A stretch of 64,000 nt of DNA from Mycolicibacterium sp. CBMA 234 (GCF_009729415.1 NZ_MPKW01000003.1:118379-182378); one strand, 5' to 3'; positions 45,240-55,837 are shown, counted from the stretch's first letter. The notes: generated by a model not told the origin, from the sequence alone. A program made the numbers and translations.

Positions 45240-46061
45240 TCAGGAAGTCTTGCGCCAAAAAGCACCGTAGCCATCAATGTCGACTATCTCCTGGTCGATA
45301 CCGTGCGCAGACCGATAATCATGAACAGCGCGTTTGCAGGCCTCGATGTTGCCGTAATCGTCAATCACGCAGTAGCCACCAACCACAAGCTTCGGATAGA
45401 GCGGCTCAAGTGCCTGAATCGTCGACTCGTATAGGTCGCCGTCCAGTCGTAGCAGCGAAATCTGTTCTACGGGAAGGTTACCCAAAGTGTCTTTGAACCA
45501 ACCTTTGACGAAATGCACGCTGTCGTCGAGCAGATCGTAGCGTTCGAAGTTCTGCTTAACGGCGTCTTGGGTCACCCCCAAGAAAGACGATGCCTTATCA
45601 AGTCGAATTCCAGCGTCCTGAGGGAAGTTGACCTCGTCGGGAGGAGGCAGGCCCTCGAACGAATCGCACAACCATACTTCTCGCTTTTCGCCGTAGGCCG
45701 CGAGGACACCCTTCATGAATATCGAGGACCCACCTCGCCAGACTCCAGTCTCCACCAGATCGCCAGGGACGCCGTCGTCGATGATGTTCCTAATGCAGTC
45801 ATGCAGGTTGTCGAGCCTACGCAGACCAACCATCGTCTCGGCGTGTGCCGGCCAGTCACGACCCAATTCGCGCTCGATGGGGTCGTAGGCCTCGGGACGA
45901 GCCAAGACGAGTCCGCGCTTGCGAAGCGCGGTGGCCAGCGGACTGAAGAGCCTCTTCCTTCTCGGGCTAATCTCTCGCAGTGCACCTTCACTGAACCCGT
46001 ATCTGGTCAGCACGCGCTTGAGGAGCTCGATATACAGCTGTCCTTCATTCGGGTCCGTCAT
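45240..46061 (-). CDS. TylF/MycF-family sugar O-methyltransferase
   Basis: 273 aa. GDLVETGVWRGGSSIFMKGVL is the SAM-binding motif I, followed by WLCDSFEGLPPP and the metal-binding LLRLDGDLYEST and YCVIDDYG motifs. The family methylates deoxysugar hydroxyls, and mycobacterial relatives methylate rhamnose in surface glycolipids. It is last in a minus-strand run of six genes beginning with gmhA, 115 bp after the RgpF-like gene. Confidence 0.92.
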   Translation of the reverse strand: MTDPNEGQLYIELLKRVLTRYGFSEGALREISPRRKRLFSPLATALRKRGLVLARPEAYDPIERELGRDWPAHAETMVGLRRLDNLHDCIRNIIDDGVPGDLVETGVWRGGSSIFMKGVLAAYGEKREVWLCDSFEGLPPPDEVNFPQDAGIRLDKASSFLGVTQDAVKQNFERYDLLDDSVHFVKGWFKDTLGNLPVEQISLLRLDGDLYESTIQALEPLYPKLVVGGYCVIDDYGNIEACKRAVHDYRSAHGIDQEIVDIDGYGAFWRKTS

Positions 46062-46176
46062 GCTGTACTGTCCCCATTTCTGGTCGTCCGCGACCAGAAT
46101 TTTACCGCCTCCGGGCCCTCGTTATGGTGGGTTAGCACAGAGCTTTTTCATCCATGTGCGCGGTGAACGCCCGTAG

Positions 46177-47136
46177 TCACGGGTGCTGCGCCAGACCTAA
46201 CCTTTCAACGTTCGACCGGATTAGTTTCGCGGGGTACGAAGTATGCATTTCGATGAATTCGTCAAGGCTTGCCAAACTGTCATGCCACGGATGGTTGTAG
46301 CGTGGCAGCGAGGCTTTGAGGAAAGGGAACCGGAACCTCTCAATTAAGCCGTCCCAGTAGAAGAGAGTGCTATTTCCGCGCTCCACAAATTTGGCGGCGT
46401 AACGGTCTTCTGACGATTCTTCCCGGGCTTTGCAGATGACGTCGGCGGAAAGGAAGGGTTTGGTGACCAACCCGGCCTGACGTGCTTGGATAGACAACCC
46501 GAGCTCGTACTTCTTGATTAGATCCCATTTGTTCACTGTGTATTCGAAGCCATTCCAGAAATCCTCGAGGAAAGGTCGCGTGCGAGGATTGAGGTCCCAT
46601 ACCAAGAAAAATGACTGGAGGTGGCGTACTTGCTCAAGACTTTCTATGGCACCATACATATCGGCTCCATGGAATGAATCCCACATTTCTTCGATTGGGT
46701 ATAGCGGTCCGAACACGCTGTCGTTGGCGATTACGAAACGGTCGAAGTGCTCAAGTGGCCATCCGGATTCCTTGAGGATATTCCATGCGAGGTGCCAGGA
46801 CCCAAAGTCCAATGACAACGTACGCCGCGTATATATGCCCGCACACAGGGGGCGAATCGGCGCGACCGAATCCGGCGTGATGCTGGGCGATCCCGAAACG
46901 AAGATGATCGTTGCGTTTAGTCGGTGCAACGCTTCGAGGTAATAGACAACGTAGGGATCGACAATGCCCTGCAGATCGAAATGCGCAAACAGGACCAGGG
47001 TGCGACTGCCGGAGTGGGGCTGCGTCGGGAGCTGCTGATGGGTTTCACGCACAAACCTCAGGGCATTGCCGGTAACGCGGTACCGCGCGGCGTTCACTTG
47101 ATCAGACAAGCGTTGGGGTATTTCTCGCGACCTCAT
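46177..47136 (-). CDS. RgpF-like rhamnan synthesis protein
   Basis: 319 aa. The pattern LVLFAHFDLQGIVDPYVVYYLEALH near 46-70 and FDRFVIANDSVFGPL near 130 is characteristic of the RgpF family, which is tied to rhamnose-containing cell-wall polysaccharides. The exact chemistry of the family is not settled; a glycosyltransferase role is usual. It supports a rhamnose-rich product for this locus. Confidence 0.85.
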   Translation of the reverse strand: MRSREIPQRLSDQVNAARYRVTGNALRFVRETHQQLPTQPHSGSRTLVLFAHFDLQGIVDPYVVYYLEALHRLNATIIFVSGSPSITPDSVAPIRPLCAGIYTRRTLSLDFGSWHLAWNILKESGWPLEHFDRFVIANDSVFGPLYPIEEMWDSFHGADMYGAIESLEQVRHLQSFFLVWDLNPRTRPFLEDFWNGFEYTVNKWDLIKKYELGLSIQARQAGLVTKPFLSADVICKAREESSEDRYAAKFVERGNSTLFYWDGLIERFRFPFLKASLPRYNHPWHDSLASLDEFIEMHTSYPAKLIRSNVERLGLAQHP

Positions 47137-47249
47137 CTAGCGCCTTGTGCTAGCTGGCGGTGAACTGGGTGATCGGCACACTGGAATGACGGGTCAGGGA
47201 GTCGCTGTTGTTGAGCCCACGCGGTTCAGCGTACGAGACGTCGTGAGGT

Positions 47250-47921
47250 TCAGGTCCTCGTTCCCCAAATCACAGTTTCGAATCCGTAGAGGGCCCAAGT
47301 CCCTCGCAGCACCTTCTTTCGAGCGCGACTGAGCGGTTCGTTGATCAGGCCAAGCAGTACCCAGTTCAGTGGGCGGTAGCGCTCAGCCGCGAAGTCGATG
47401 GTTATGCCTGCGGCAGTGAGCAATCCGATGACGCGGCGATAGTCAGGTGGACGCACATGAGTGTCATCGTCGAAGAAGTTCAGCGTTCCGTCCCGTGAAG
47501 GGAAGTGCACCGTGTCCGCGGACGGAAACGCGAGATAGATGCGGCCGTCCGGCCGGAGTGCACGCGCCATTGCCGTGACTACGCCGTCAGGCTCCATACA
47601 GTGCTCGAGGTTGTGTGAGCTCACGACTGCGTCGAATTCGCCTGGCCGCTCCTCGATCGCGCCGAGAAATTTGGTCGGCGGCACCACTAGGTACTGGTCG
47701 GCGTACTGGTTGGGGTCGTGGTCGACGCCGTAGTCACCGACATCGAGTCCGACGTACCGGATGTCTGGGCGAACGGACTTGAACACGTATGGCGAATCAT
47801 TGCCGCAGCCGATGTCGAACACCTCAGCGCCTGTGGGCAGCCCAACGAGGAACCGTCGCCGGTTGTTCGCGCGCATGATGACATGGCCCAATGACTTCGC
47901 GCGGTCGCTGATCTGGACCAT
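47250..47921 (-). CDS. Class I SAM-dependent methyltransferase
   Basis: 223 aa. EVFDIGCGNDSPYVFKSV is SAM motif I, followed by YVGLDVGDYG and FDAVVSSHNLEHC. The C-terminal part is hydrophobic and probably substrate binding. It lies between hddA and the RgpF-like gene and may methylate a sugar; the target is unknown. Confidence 0.85.
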   Translation of the reverse strand: MVQISDRAKSLGHVIMRANNRRRFLVGLPTGAEVFDIGCGNDSPYVFKSVRPDIRYVGLDVGDYGVDHDPNQYADQYLVVPPTKFLGAIEERPGEFDAVVSSHNLEHCMEPDGVVTAMARALRPDGRIYLAFPSADTVHFPSRDGTLNFFDDDTHVRPPDYRRVIGLLTAAGITIDFAAERYRPLNWVLLGLINEPLSRARKKVLRGTWALYGFETVIWGTRT

Positions 47922-47980
47922 GTCAGCTAAGGCCTTTGGCGGTCAACAGTGTGGGCTCCAATCGATCGAAATCTATTGCC

Positions 47981-49045
47981 TCAGTGCGACATGGCCCACG
48001 ACTTGTGCTCGGGAATGCGCCACGTGACGGCGCCGCTCTTCGTGAACAGGCAGGGCGCCACCGAGCCGCCGCATTCCTGTTCGAGACCCCGAACTACTTC
48101 AATCCGGCGGCGCGGATCGACGATCATCATGAGGAAGCCGCCGCCGCCGGCGCCGGACACCTTGCCGGCGATCATGCCGTGCGATGCGGCAACTTGATAG
48201 GCGTGTTCAATATTGGAGTTCGAGATACGAGAGGCGAGCCGCTTTTTCGCTTCCCAGCCACGCAACAGTGAATCGGCGAAACCGGGGATGTCGCCGACCA
48301 CAAGGAGGTCCTTCATCTCGAGTGCCTCGGCGCGAATCGTGTGGGTCGCGTCGAGCGCGTCCTCGTGTCCTTCGACCACATTCCGCTGCTGCTCAGCAAT
48401 GACTTCGGAGGACAGTCGCGAGACCCCGCCGAAGTACAACAGCAAGGATGCTTCCAGCTCAGCGATGACCTCACGGCGAATGCGGAGCGGGTTTACGACG
48501 ACTTCCCCGCCGCGGCGCGATTCCATGTAGTTGAACCCGCCGAATGCAGCGGCGTAGTGGTCTTGCCAACCACCGGCCATACCCAGATCGACCCGTTCGA
48601 CCTCCCAGGCCAGCCGCGCTAACTCATACGGACCTGGGGTGACACCGATCAGTTCGCAGGTAGTGATCAGCATTGCCACCACTAGTGCCGAAGAAGAACC
48701 CAGACCCGACCCGGGCGGGGCGTCCACCTGTGTGGCGAGGCGGATCGGGAATGGTGACCCGCCGTTGAACTCGGCCATCACCCGTCGGTATACGGCAACG
48801 TGGAGCGGGAAATCATCTTCGAGACAACGGAGTTCAGTAATTCCGGCTTCTCCGGACCGGTCACGATCCGGAGACTCGAATGCGATGGCATCGCCGCGGC
48901 CGCCTTCTGCAAATGCGTACGCGTAGCGGTCAATGGTGGCATTGATGATTCGGCCGCCGTACTCAGCGGAGTACGGATCAACGTCGGTGCCGCCGCCGCC
49001 TAAGCCCAAACGCAGTGGGGCTCGCCCACGAATCAACTTCATCAT
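47981..49045 (-). CDS. hddA: D-glycero-alpha-D-manno-heptose-7-phosphate kinase
   Basis: 354 aa GHMP kinase. [18 protein letters not shown] at the N-terminus and [13 protein letters not shown] in the middle are the two family motifs, and GAGGGGFLM is the third. HddA phosphorylates heptose-7-phosphate at C1 in the GDP-heptose pathway. AAGGAGG precedes the double ATG. It starts 12 bp after gmhB. M. tuberculosis has the same trio (Rv0113-Rv0115) with unknown product. Confidence 0.93.
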   Translation of the reverse strand: MMKLIRGRAPLRLGLGGGGTDVDPYSAEYGGRIINATIDRYAYAFAEGGRGDAIAFESPDRDRSGEAGITELRCLEDDFPLHVAVYRRVMAEFNGGSPFPIRLATQVDAPPGSGLGSSSALVVAMLITTCELIGVTPGPYELARLAWEVERVDLGMAGGWQDHYAAAFGGFNYMESRRGGEVVVNPLRIRREVIAELEASLLLYFGGVSRLSSEVIAEQQRNVVEGHEDALDATHTIRAEALEMKDLLVVGDIPGFADSLLRGWEAKKRLASRISNSNIEHAYQVAASHGMIAGKVSGAGGGGFLMMIVDPRRRIEVVRGLEQECGGSVAPCLFTKSGAVTWRIPEHKSWAMSH

Positions 49046-49057
49046 CTGCGTTCCTCC

Positions 49058-49696
49058 TTAGCGGAGTTTCTCCATCGCAGATATTACCGCAAACGTAAAT
49101 TCTTGGAGCGAATTGAACGATCCGTCGGCGGCGTCGTCCAGATCTTCCAATAAGCCGATATGGACACTCGCGCACCCACCTGTTACTGCGGCTAGATTGT
49201 GGGCCAATTCGAGGTCGCTTGCGCTGTCGCCCACCATGACACTTAGTGCCGGATCGACTTCGGGGCGATGGCGCAGCCAGTCCAAGAGGAGGCCTGGACT
49301 GGGCTTGCGGCATGAGCAGTGGTCGGACTCGAGATGTGGGCAGACTTGAAAGGCGTTTATTGCCAGCCCATTTCGAACAGTCTGAGCCCTGATGCGTCGA
49401 TGGATCTCCGAGACGTCGTCGGAGCTCATCAGCCCCTTACCGATACCTTGTTGATTGGTGGCGACCACCACGTAGGGCGCCCAGCCCAGCAGTGCGCTGA
49501 GTGCGGGGACGGCTCCCGGTAGCCATTCGAAATCACCCCAACTACGTACGTAGCCGCCAACTATTTGTCGGTTGATGACACCGTCCCGATCGATGAACAA
49601 ACACCATCGACGGCCTATTCGGTCGCGAACGATTTTCCGAATGGATGCGCAATTAGCAGCTGTGCTGCGGTGATCCGAAGAGCGCGTATTCAACAT
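49058..49696 (-). CDS. gmhB: D-glycero-D-manno-heptose 1,7-bisphosphate phosphatase (HAD IIIA)
   Basis: 212 aa. The [10 protein letters not shown] nucleophile motif, [12 protein letters not shown] and [12 protein letters not shown] are typical of GmhB, and Cys/His residues of the zinc loop are visible ([14 protein letters not shown]). It removes the C7 phosphate of heptose-1,7-bisphosphate. The chosen start overlaps gmhA by 44 bp, and a later start is possible since the first ~28 residues are poorly conserved. Confidence 0.92.
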   Translation of the reverse strand: MLNTRSSDHRSTAANCASIRKIVRDRIGRRWCLFIDRDGVINRQIVGGYVRSWGDFEWLPGAVPALSALLGWAPYVVVATNQQGIGKGLMSSDDVSEIHRRIRAQTVRNGLAINAFQVCPHLESDHCSCRKPSPGLLLDWLRHRPEVDPALSVMVGDSASDLELAHNLAAVTGGCASVHIGLLEDLDDAADGSFNSLQEFTFAVISAMEKLR

Positions 49697-50243
49697 GTTC
49701 TGAAATGGCGTGGATGAAGACGATGTGGGATTCCTGAATGCGGCCCGTATCCTCTGATGGCACGTTTATTAGAAAATCGGCAAATTCGGCGAGTTTGCCG
49801 CCGGTCGCCCCGGTCATTGCGACAACTGTGACGCCGAGTTCGCGGGCTTTTTCTGCCGCCCTAAGCACGTTTGGCGAGTTGCCGGAAGTGCTGATCGCGA
49901 CCAACGTGTCATCCCATCGAGCGGACGCTTCGAGTGCGCGGGCGAAGATCGTGTCGTAGTCGTAGTCGTTTGCTACAGCGGTGACGTGCGACGAATTGCC
50001 GTGTAGTGCTTCGGCTCCGAGCGGTGGTCGGTCGAAGATGAAGTGCCCAGTCAGCTCGGCTGCGAAGTGCTGCGCGTCGGCGGCACTGCCTCCGTTGCCG
50101 CACATGAACAGGCGACCGCCGGATCGGTAGCGGGCGACTATCCGATCCTCAACCGCTTGCAGGGTCGCTAACAAGGCGGGGTCGCCGAGGATGCGTTGCT
50201 TGACCGCGACGGTCTCGGTGAGTATTTCCTCCGTGCTCCTCAT
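49653..50243 (-). CDS. gmhA: Sedoheptulose-7-phosphate isomerase
   Basis: 196 aa. [19 protein letters not shown] and [12 protein letters not shown] are the SIS-domain motifs of GmhA, which turns sedoheptulose-7-phosphate into D-glycero-D-manno-heptose-7-phosphate. The ATG at 50243 is chosen because AGGAG stands 5 nt ahead; a TTG seven codons upstream is also open. It is first in the six-gene minus-strand run and diverges from the glycosyltransferase at 50413. Confidence 0.94.
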   Translation of the reverse strand: MRSTEEILTETVAVKQRILGDPALLATLQAVEDRIVARYRSGGRLFMCGNGGSAADAQHFAAELTGHFIFDRPPLGAEALHGNSSHVTAVANDYDYDTIFARALEASARWDDTLVAISTSGNSPNVLRAAEKARELGVTVVAMTGATGGKLAEFADFLINVPSEDTGRIQESHIVFIHAISEHVEYALFGSPQHSC

Positions 50244-50412
50244 GCGCACTCCTGATGGACTCAAGGCGTATTGCAGCCTGTTCGCACAACAGTCGTTTTG
50301 GGCTCTGCCATCGACGCGCTGCTGCTATTCTGCCGACAATAGACGCCCGCGAAGATTTACACATGCGTAAGGCCAAGGAAATTGAAATGATTTCGAAAGT
50401 GGCGAAGCTCAG

Positions 50413-51411
50413 TTGAGCGGGCAGGCTAACGCCTGTGTACGGATCTACAGTCCGCTGCACAACGTTTCTGAGCATTTTGTCGAACGCTTGGCCGAATCGC
50501 TTGGTGCAGGAGGCATCGCATGCGTCCGCCTGCCCTCGCGCAATGGCGAAGTGGGTGCCAACCGTCTCGTGAAGGCGCGCGCACTGAGCGCCCATGTACG
50601 CAATGTGCGCCGATACGTTCACGAGGGGGGACCCAACGTCGTCGCCTGGCCGCTCACTGGCTGGTGGGAAATGCCGCTGTGGCGCCACCGCACACACCGG
50701 ACGTTCATCGCGATGCATGATCCAGAAGCCGTTGCCAGACAGGACGGGCTGACGCCACTTGCCGCGGCGAATGCGATCAGGCTGTCAGGTTCCCGATGGC
50801 CGCATCTGGTCACCATGAGCGCCGAGGCGTTCGACGCTGCGGCCAACCATGTCGATCCCGAGCGCATCCACCTCGTGCCGCATCCGATGAGGGCGCCGGA
50901 GCGCGGTCAGGCGCTGCGCCCCCGGGACTCCATCCTTGTCCTCGGCCAGTACAAGCCCGCACGCGATCTCGAGGTGATGTCCGTACTTGCTCCAGCCCTG
51001 CGCGCAGCCGGATGGACGCCCACCGTGGCCGGCAGTGGCTGGCCGGCTGTACCTGGCTGGGACGTCATCGACCGCTTCGTCAGTGAGACTGAGTTCGCCG
51101 AACTGCTTGGCTCCGCGGCAGCGGTACTGCTGCCGTACAAGCATTACTTCCAGAGCGGAGTGGCGTTGCGTGCGCTTGAGGCCGGCGTGCCCACGGTCGG
51201 GCGAAGTACAGGATTTCTGACAGCGATCCTCGGCGCCAATTTCCCTGGTGCCGTGGATAACTGGAATGATCCAGACTCCTGGCTGAACGCTGTCGCAGCC
51301 GCGACAGGCCGCCGCGAAGAGCAAATCCGTTCTGCGGAAAACTATTCAGAGTGTGCCGCAGCTGCATGGCGTGACCTGCTCAGCAGGGCAGGCCAGACGT
51401 TGGTCCCATGA
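50413..51411 (+). CDS. Glycosyltransferase-like protein
   Basis: 332 aa with a TTG start and no strong ribosome site. The GT-B type C-terminal half is visible: SILVLGQYKPARDLEVM near 175, GWDVIDRFVSETEFAELLGSA and LPYKHYFQSGVALRALEAGVPTVG near 255. The donor is not predictable. It overlaps the next gene by 4 bp (ATGA), so the two probably act on the same acceptor. Confidence 0.8.
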   Translation: MSGQANACVRIYSPLHNVSEHFVERLAESLGAGGIACVRLPSRNGEVGANRLVKARALSAHVRNVRRYVHEGGPNVVAWPLTGWWEMPLWRHRTHRTFIAMHDPEAVARQDGLTPLAAANAIRLSGSRWPHLVTMSAEAFDAAANHVDPERIHLVPHPMRAPERGQALRPRDSILVLGQYKPARDLEVMSVLAPALRAAGWTPTVAGSGWPAVPGWDVIDRFVSETEFAELLGSAAAVLLPYKHYFQSGVALRALEAGVPTVGRSTGFLTAILGANFPGAVDNWNDPDSWLNAVAAATGRREEQIRSAENYSECAAAAWRDLLSRAGQTLVP

Positions 51412-52334
51412 GTAGCGCGGTAGCCGGCACACTGCATGTGCTCACCGTTCACTTCAACACACCGGCGCTGACGTCGAGTCTGGTAAGAAGCCTCCCTGCG
51501 CGTACGCCGAGCGGGCGCGCACTTGTCGCCCACATACTCGACAATTCGTCAACGCCAGAGAATCTCAGCGAACTCCGCGACCGCTTGTCCGGATTGGATT
51601 CGGTGACCCTTCAAACCAACGATGAGAACGTCGGATTCGGCGCGGGTATGAACTTTTTGGCCAGCCGGGCCGGCATCGAGCCGTCCGACTTGCTGTGGCT
51701 GCTCAATCCCGATACCCGACTAGAGCCCGGTTGCCTGGCGCACCTCGAGAGTGCGCTCGATGGAGGCCAGTTCGATGCCGTCTCGCCATTCATCTTCAGC
51801 GGAAATGGTGATACAGCTTGGATCTGGTACTGCGGCGGGGACGTCGACAGGCTATCGGTACGGGTGGCACACCGCCTGTACGGCACCCCAACCGCTTTGG
51901 TGCCGCAAGAGTCATTTGAGACCGAATTCATGACGGGCGCCGCGCCGATGATGCCGGCCTCCGTTTTTCGCGCGGTTGGCGGGTTCCGCAGGGGGTACTT
52001 CCTCTACTGGGAAGACGCCGAATTCTCCTGGCAAGCTCGAGAACTCGGGTTCCGACTGGGAGTAGTCCCGTCAGCGCGCCTATGGCATGCGGTCGGGGCT
52101 TCTTCGGGCTGTGGACAGAGCCGGGTCTTCTATTATTGGGCGGCCCGCAACCGCTTTGTCTACGCCCGCGACACCGGGGTAGCGCTACGGCAGCTGACCT
52201 CAGGGCGCGGTGCTCTGGAGACATTGCGGTTGATCGCCCGCGCGTTTCGCGAGCGGGAGGAACGAATCCCTAAGGTGCGGGCCGCTATTCGAGGTACTTG
52301 TGACGGGCTTCGGCAATTTGTCGGATCGAACTGA
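51408..52334 (+). CDS. GT2 family glycosyltransferase (rhamnosyltransferase-like)
   Basis: 308 aa. HVLTVHFNTPALTSSLV at the start, NENVGFGAGMNF-like DENVGFGAGMN, LLWLLNPDTRLEPG (the D-x-D equivalent NPD) and GYFLYWEDAEFSWQARELGF are the standard GT2 motifs. This branch often uses dTDP-rhamnose. The ATG overlaps the previous stop. Confidence 0.92.
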   Translation: MSSAVAGTLHVLTVHFNTPALTSSLVRSLPARTPSGRALVAHILDNSSTPENLSELRDRLSGLDSVTLQTNDENVGFGAGMNFLASRAGIEPSDLLWLLNPDTRLEPGCLAHLESALDGGQFDAVSPFIFSGNGDTAWIWYCGGDVDRLSVRVAHRLYGTPTALVPQESFETEFMTGAAPMMPASVFRAVGGFRRGYFLYWEDAEFSWQARELGFRLGVVPSARLWHAVGASSGCGQSRVFYYWAARNRFVYARDTGVALRQLTSGRGALETLRLIARAFREREERIPKVRAAIRGTCDGLRQFVGSN

Positions 52335-52544
52335 GAACCGATGAATGTTGGGCGGGCGCGGCCGCTGGTATGAGATGCCTGAGGTGAAATTGAGGCTGTT
52401 GGGATCGATGCCGCCGCGGCACGCGGGTTGATTCATCGCGAGCGAATTGCGTAGCGGCAGTGGCGATCTGTCTACCTGAGTTCCTGGAGAGCCGAGTCCG
52501 GCAAAATTGCCCGCGGCGTAAGTATTGCGCCGTAACATGAGACG

Positions 52545-53297
52545 GTGGTCAATGCGCTGAACCTTCCCACGCAGTTGCGCGGACGCCATGGTGACCCTCA
52601 CCAGCGCGTTCAAGGAGTCGTCGACCAGGTACTGGAGGGGACGGATCGACCCCGGGTTCTCGAAGCCGGATGTGGTTCGCTCAGCCGAGTCAATTTGCCG
52701 AATCAGCGTGTGCTCGTGGGCATTGACATCGAACAGCGGCAGCTCGACCGAAACACGTCGCTCGATGAGAAGATACTTGGCGACTTGCAGACCATGGCTA
52801 CGCCAGTGTCAGGCTACGATCTGGTTCTTTGTTGGGACGTGATCGAGCACTTGCCTTCGCCGATGCAGGCTCTCGAGCGCATGACTGCGGCACTCAATCC
52901 GGGCGGTGGCTTGGTGCTGGCCTTCCCGCACCTCTGGTCGTTGAAGGGCCTGCTAACGAAATTCACTCCCTACTTCGTACATGCCCTTTTCTATCGGTAC
53001 ATCGTCGGCGACAAACGTCGCTCCGACGAATGGGACCAGTTCCCCACGTTCTTTCGTGCGAGCATCGCACCGGCCAGGCTGCGGGCCTGGGCCGCGCAGC
53101 ATGGTCTTGAAGTCGCCTACGACGAGATTTATGAAGGCCCGGTACAGACGGCACTACGCTCGCGAAACCGCTTGCTGGACACGAGCTTCGCGGCACTAGG
53201 AGCCGCTTCTCGAGTGATGAGTTTTGGCCGGTTGGACCTGGGTTTGTCCGATTGTGTTTTGGTGCTGCGCCGGCCGTCGTTCACGGCTGGAGTCTGA
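52545..53297 (+). CDS. Class I SAM-dependent methyltransferase
   Basis: 250 aa, GTG start. VLEAGCGSLSR is SAM motif I, followed by VLVGIDIEQRQL and YDLVLCWDVIEHLPSP. The 210 bp upstream contain no gene. It could methylate a sugar or a lipid-linked intermediate. It converges with the acyltransferase at 53369. Confidence 0.87.
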   Translation: MVNALNLPTQLRGRHGDPHQRVQGVVDQVLEGTDRPRVLEAGCGSLSRVNLPNQRVLVGIDIEQRQLDRNTSLDEKILGDLQTMATPVSGYDLVLCWDVIEHLPSPMQALERMTAALNPGGGLVLAFPHLWSLKGLLTKFTPYFVHALFYRYIVGDKRRSDEWDQFPTFFRASIAPARLRAWAAQHGLEVAYDEIYEGPVQTALRSRNRLLDTSFAALGAASRVMSFGRLDLGLSDCVLVLRRPSFTAGV

Positions 53298-53368
53298 TCT
53301 GAGCGTTCGGCGATCACTCCACTGATACGCCGGCGCAACAGGGTGCAGGTCGCCCGGCTTGCGCGGAT

Positions 53369-55552
53369 CTAGTCTGAACCCAGTACGCCAGATGTCGTCA
53401 GCGCCTCCAGAATAACGGGACGAATCTTTTCTCCGTAGGCAATGGTCATGTGCACATTGTCGCGTTTGGTGAGTGTCGTCCCCACGAAGCTGGGGCAAAG
53501 CCGTCCAGATCCGCAGAACCAAGGCAGTGAATCAACCCATACCCCACCGATGGTCTCCGCGAGTTGCCGCTCGGCATTGGCGACCACTCTCCAACCCTCA
53601 CCGACACCGGATATGCACCCCTCCGGAGTGCTCGAATGCTTTCCGTAGCACTCACTTATGGAGATCCCGCCAGGCGGTGGTGCGATGAATACGATCTTCT
53701 TTGTGTTTGATTTGAATTTATCGATGAAGTCTCGCAACGAATTAGCCCAATCCTGCGGACTCAGCGTGTCGCCGGTGCTTACCACTTGTTTCGGCCCGGC
53801 GTAATGGGAAATTATTACGATGTCCGGCCGCGTCTGATTGATGTAATTGACAGCAAGCTGCTTTTTTCTAGCGCACGCGTCGACCATGGATTCGTCTTTA
53901 TAGGATATTTGTTGATCGACGAAGTAGCACGCGTACTGCGCCTCGCTATGGACCTGGAAATTGCCGTTGGAATTCAAGGCGATCTCGCGCAACGGGCCCA
54001 GGTAGCTGAGCGCGACGGAATCTCCGATGACGACAGCACGGGTATGTGCTGTTGCGGAACCCCACGTACATAGTTCAGGGTTTGGAGACACCGTGCCACC
54101 GCATAAGTGCACCTCAGGGGGAGCGATGAGACCTTTGACGGCGTCTTCAACCGATGGGTCCAATTGAGGCCAGCTGGTCACTCTCAGTGCAGCCATGATT
54201 TCGTCGTGAAGTGCGGCCGCTTGCGGCGAGGCGGGTACTTCAACCGGAACGTCGTGTGCCGCGGCGACCGAAAGAACGTCCGGCGGCACCGCCGGCTGCT
54301 GATAGGCATCCGGGCGCTTAGCGTATGCGGTCAGTGCCACCGCCAGGAGGGAAGCGGCCATGATCGCAGCGAGTTGGGTTGGACGACGTACCTGGATTCG
54401 GCGGCGCTCCAGTGCGCGCTTTGCATTGCGCAACCGTTCCAAATCGATGCGGCGCAAAGGATCTTCGACAAAGTGGTACGACGCGATCGCGAATCCCAAC
54501 GACAGCGCTATCGCAGCCGCGTAGTACGCAACGGAGGGGTCCATGAGGACGCCGAGCAGGATAATGACCGGCCAGTGCACCAGATACAACGAGTACGAGA
54601 TGTTTCCGAGGTAGGTGCTGACTGGATTTCGGAGGAACGGCTGATAGCGGGGTTCGCCACCGACGCCGGCGGCGATCACCAGCGCCGAACCTGCAACAGG
54701 CAGGAGCACCCACGGCGCGGGAAACCCTATCGAAGAGTTCGTGATGAATATTGTGCTCGCCGCAATGGCCGCCAGGCCCGTCCAGGACAGCACGGGCTTA
54801 ACCAGCGTCGGAATCTGCGCGAGAAGACCAGCGGCAGTGGCCAACAAGGCGCCTACGCCCAACTCCCAAACCCGGGTGAATGTATTGAAATACGCCCGTG
54901 CCGGCCACGTATCGGTTTGGTAGACGGCCCAAGTGAGCGAAAAGGTGATGATCGTCGTCATTACGGCACCGGCCAGCTGCATCCTGCGCTGGTGGGACCA
55001 TGATCTACGCAGGACGATCAGGCTGATCACGAAGATCACGGCTGGCCACACGAAGTAGAACTGCTCTTCCACCGAGAGCGACCAGTAGTGCTGGAGCGGA
55101 GATACTGAATTGTCTGCGTTGAAGTAGTCGGTGCCTTTCATGGCGAAGTGCCAGTTCGACATGAAGATGAACGCAAACAACGCATCGACACCTACTTCGT
55201 GCGCTCTGAATGGCTTGAACACCAAGGTTGCGGCCGCATACGTGAGCAACAGAACTAGGGTGGCCGCAGGGACGATCCGTCGGACCCTTTTCCAATAAAA
55301 CTTTCGGAACTGAACGGCTCCGTGTGTCTCCGCGCTCCGCAGAAGATTACCGGTGATCAGGAATCCTGAGATGACGAAGAACACATCAACACCCACAAAG
55401 CCGCCAGCGGGGTGACCCCACAGGTGGTTGGCGAAGACTGTGAGGATCGCGACCATGCGCAACCCTTGGATGTCGAGACGCTGATACGACTCCGCGGCCG
55501 CCCGATACCGCTGCCGGTTGAATCGGCGATACCGCTTCAGTATTGACGCCAC
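53369..55552 (-). CDS. Acyltransferase 3 with C-terminal SGNH domain (OafA/OatA-like)
   Basis: About 727 aa. The N-terminal ~380 residues hold ten or so membrane segments with RLDIQGLRMVAILTVFANH, GFVGVDVFFVISGFLI and YWSLSVEEQFYFVWP. The C-terminal half is extracytoplasmic with an SGNH fold: VVIGDSVALSY (Ser nucleophile) and the DNVHMT (DxxH) end. Such proteins move acetyl groups across the membrane and put them on glycans. The GTG at 55552 has AGGAG seven bases ahead; a start at 55591 is in frame. Confidence 0.93.
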   Translation of the reverse strand: MASILKRYRRFNRQRYRAAAESYQRLDIQGLRMVAILTVFANHLWGHPAGGFVGVDVFFVISGFLITGNLLRSAETHGAVQFRKFYWKRVRRIVPAATLVLLLTYAAATLVFKPFRAHEVGVDALFAFIFMSNWHFAMKGTDYFNADNSVSPLQHYWSLSVEEQFYFVWPAVIFVISLIVLRRSWSHQRRMQLAGAVMTTIITFSLTWAVYQTDTWPARAYFNTFTRVWELGVGALLATAAGLLAQIPTLVKPVLSWTGLAAIAASTIFITNSSIGFPAPWVLLPVAGSALVIAAGVGGEPRYQPFLRNPVSTYLGNISYSLYLVHWPVIILLGVLMDPSVAYYAAAIALSLGFAIASYHFVEDPLRRIDLERLRNAKRALERRRIQVRRPTQLAAIMAASLLAVALTAYAKRPDAYQQPAVPPDVLSVAAAHDVPVEVPASPQAAALHDEIMAALRVTSWPQLDPSVEDAVKGLIAPPEVHLCGGTVSPNPELCTWGSATAHTRAVVIGDSVALSYLGPLREIALNSNGNFQVHSEAQYACYFVDQQISYKDESMVDACARKKQLAVNYINQTRPDIVIISHYAGPKQVVSTGDTLSPQDWANSLRDFIDKFKSNTKKIVFIAPPPGGISISECYGKHSSTPEGCISGVGEGWRVVANAERQLAETIGGVWVDSLPWFCGSGRLCPSFVGTTLTKRDNVHMTIAYGEKIRPVILEALTTSGVLGSD

Positions 55553-55837
55553 GGTCAGACTCCTAGTGTCCGTGGAAGCGTATCTCCGCAACCGTCAATT
55601 TTTCGGCGATCTGTTGAAGCGACGGGGACATTCGTTGTCGGCAGCCGATGAGACGCGGTGAAGCGACCGAAAATCGTTCCTCGGAAACAGATTCCGCTCC
55701 TGCCGGTGTGGATTTCGAACCAAGCGAGCGATAACGGGTCGACGGCCTCATCGCCACCACCGGCCCTAACGAACCCAAGGACGTCATAGCCGCGGCGCGG
55801 CCGAGTGTGGGTCGTTCCTGCTCTCGATTACTGAAGA
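55553..55837. other. Intergenic region, 285 bp
   Basis: No gene is supported here. It separates the SGNH acyltransferase from the methyltransferase-like gene on the same strand and probably carries a promoter for the former; no clear -35/-10 pair was found. Confidence 0.5.
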
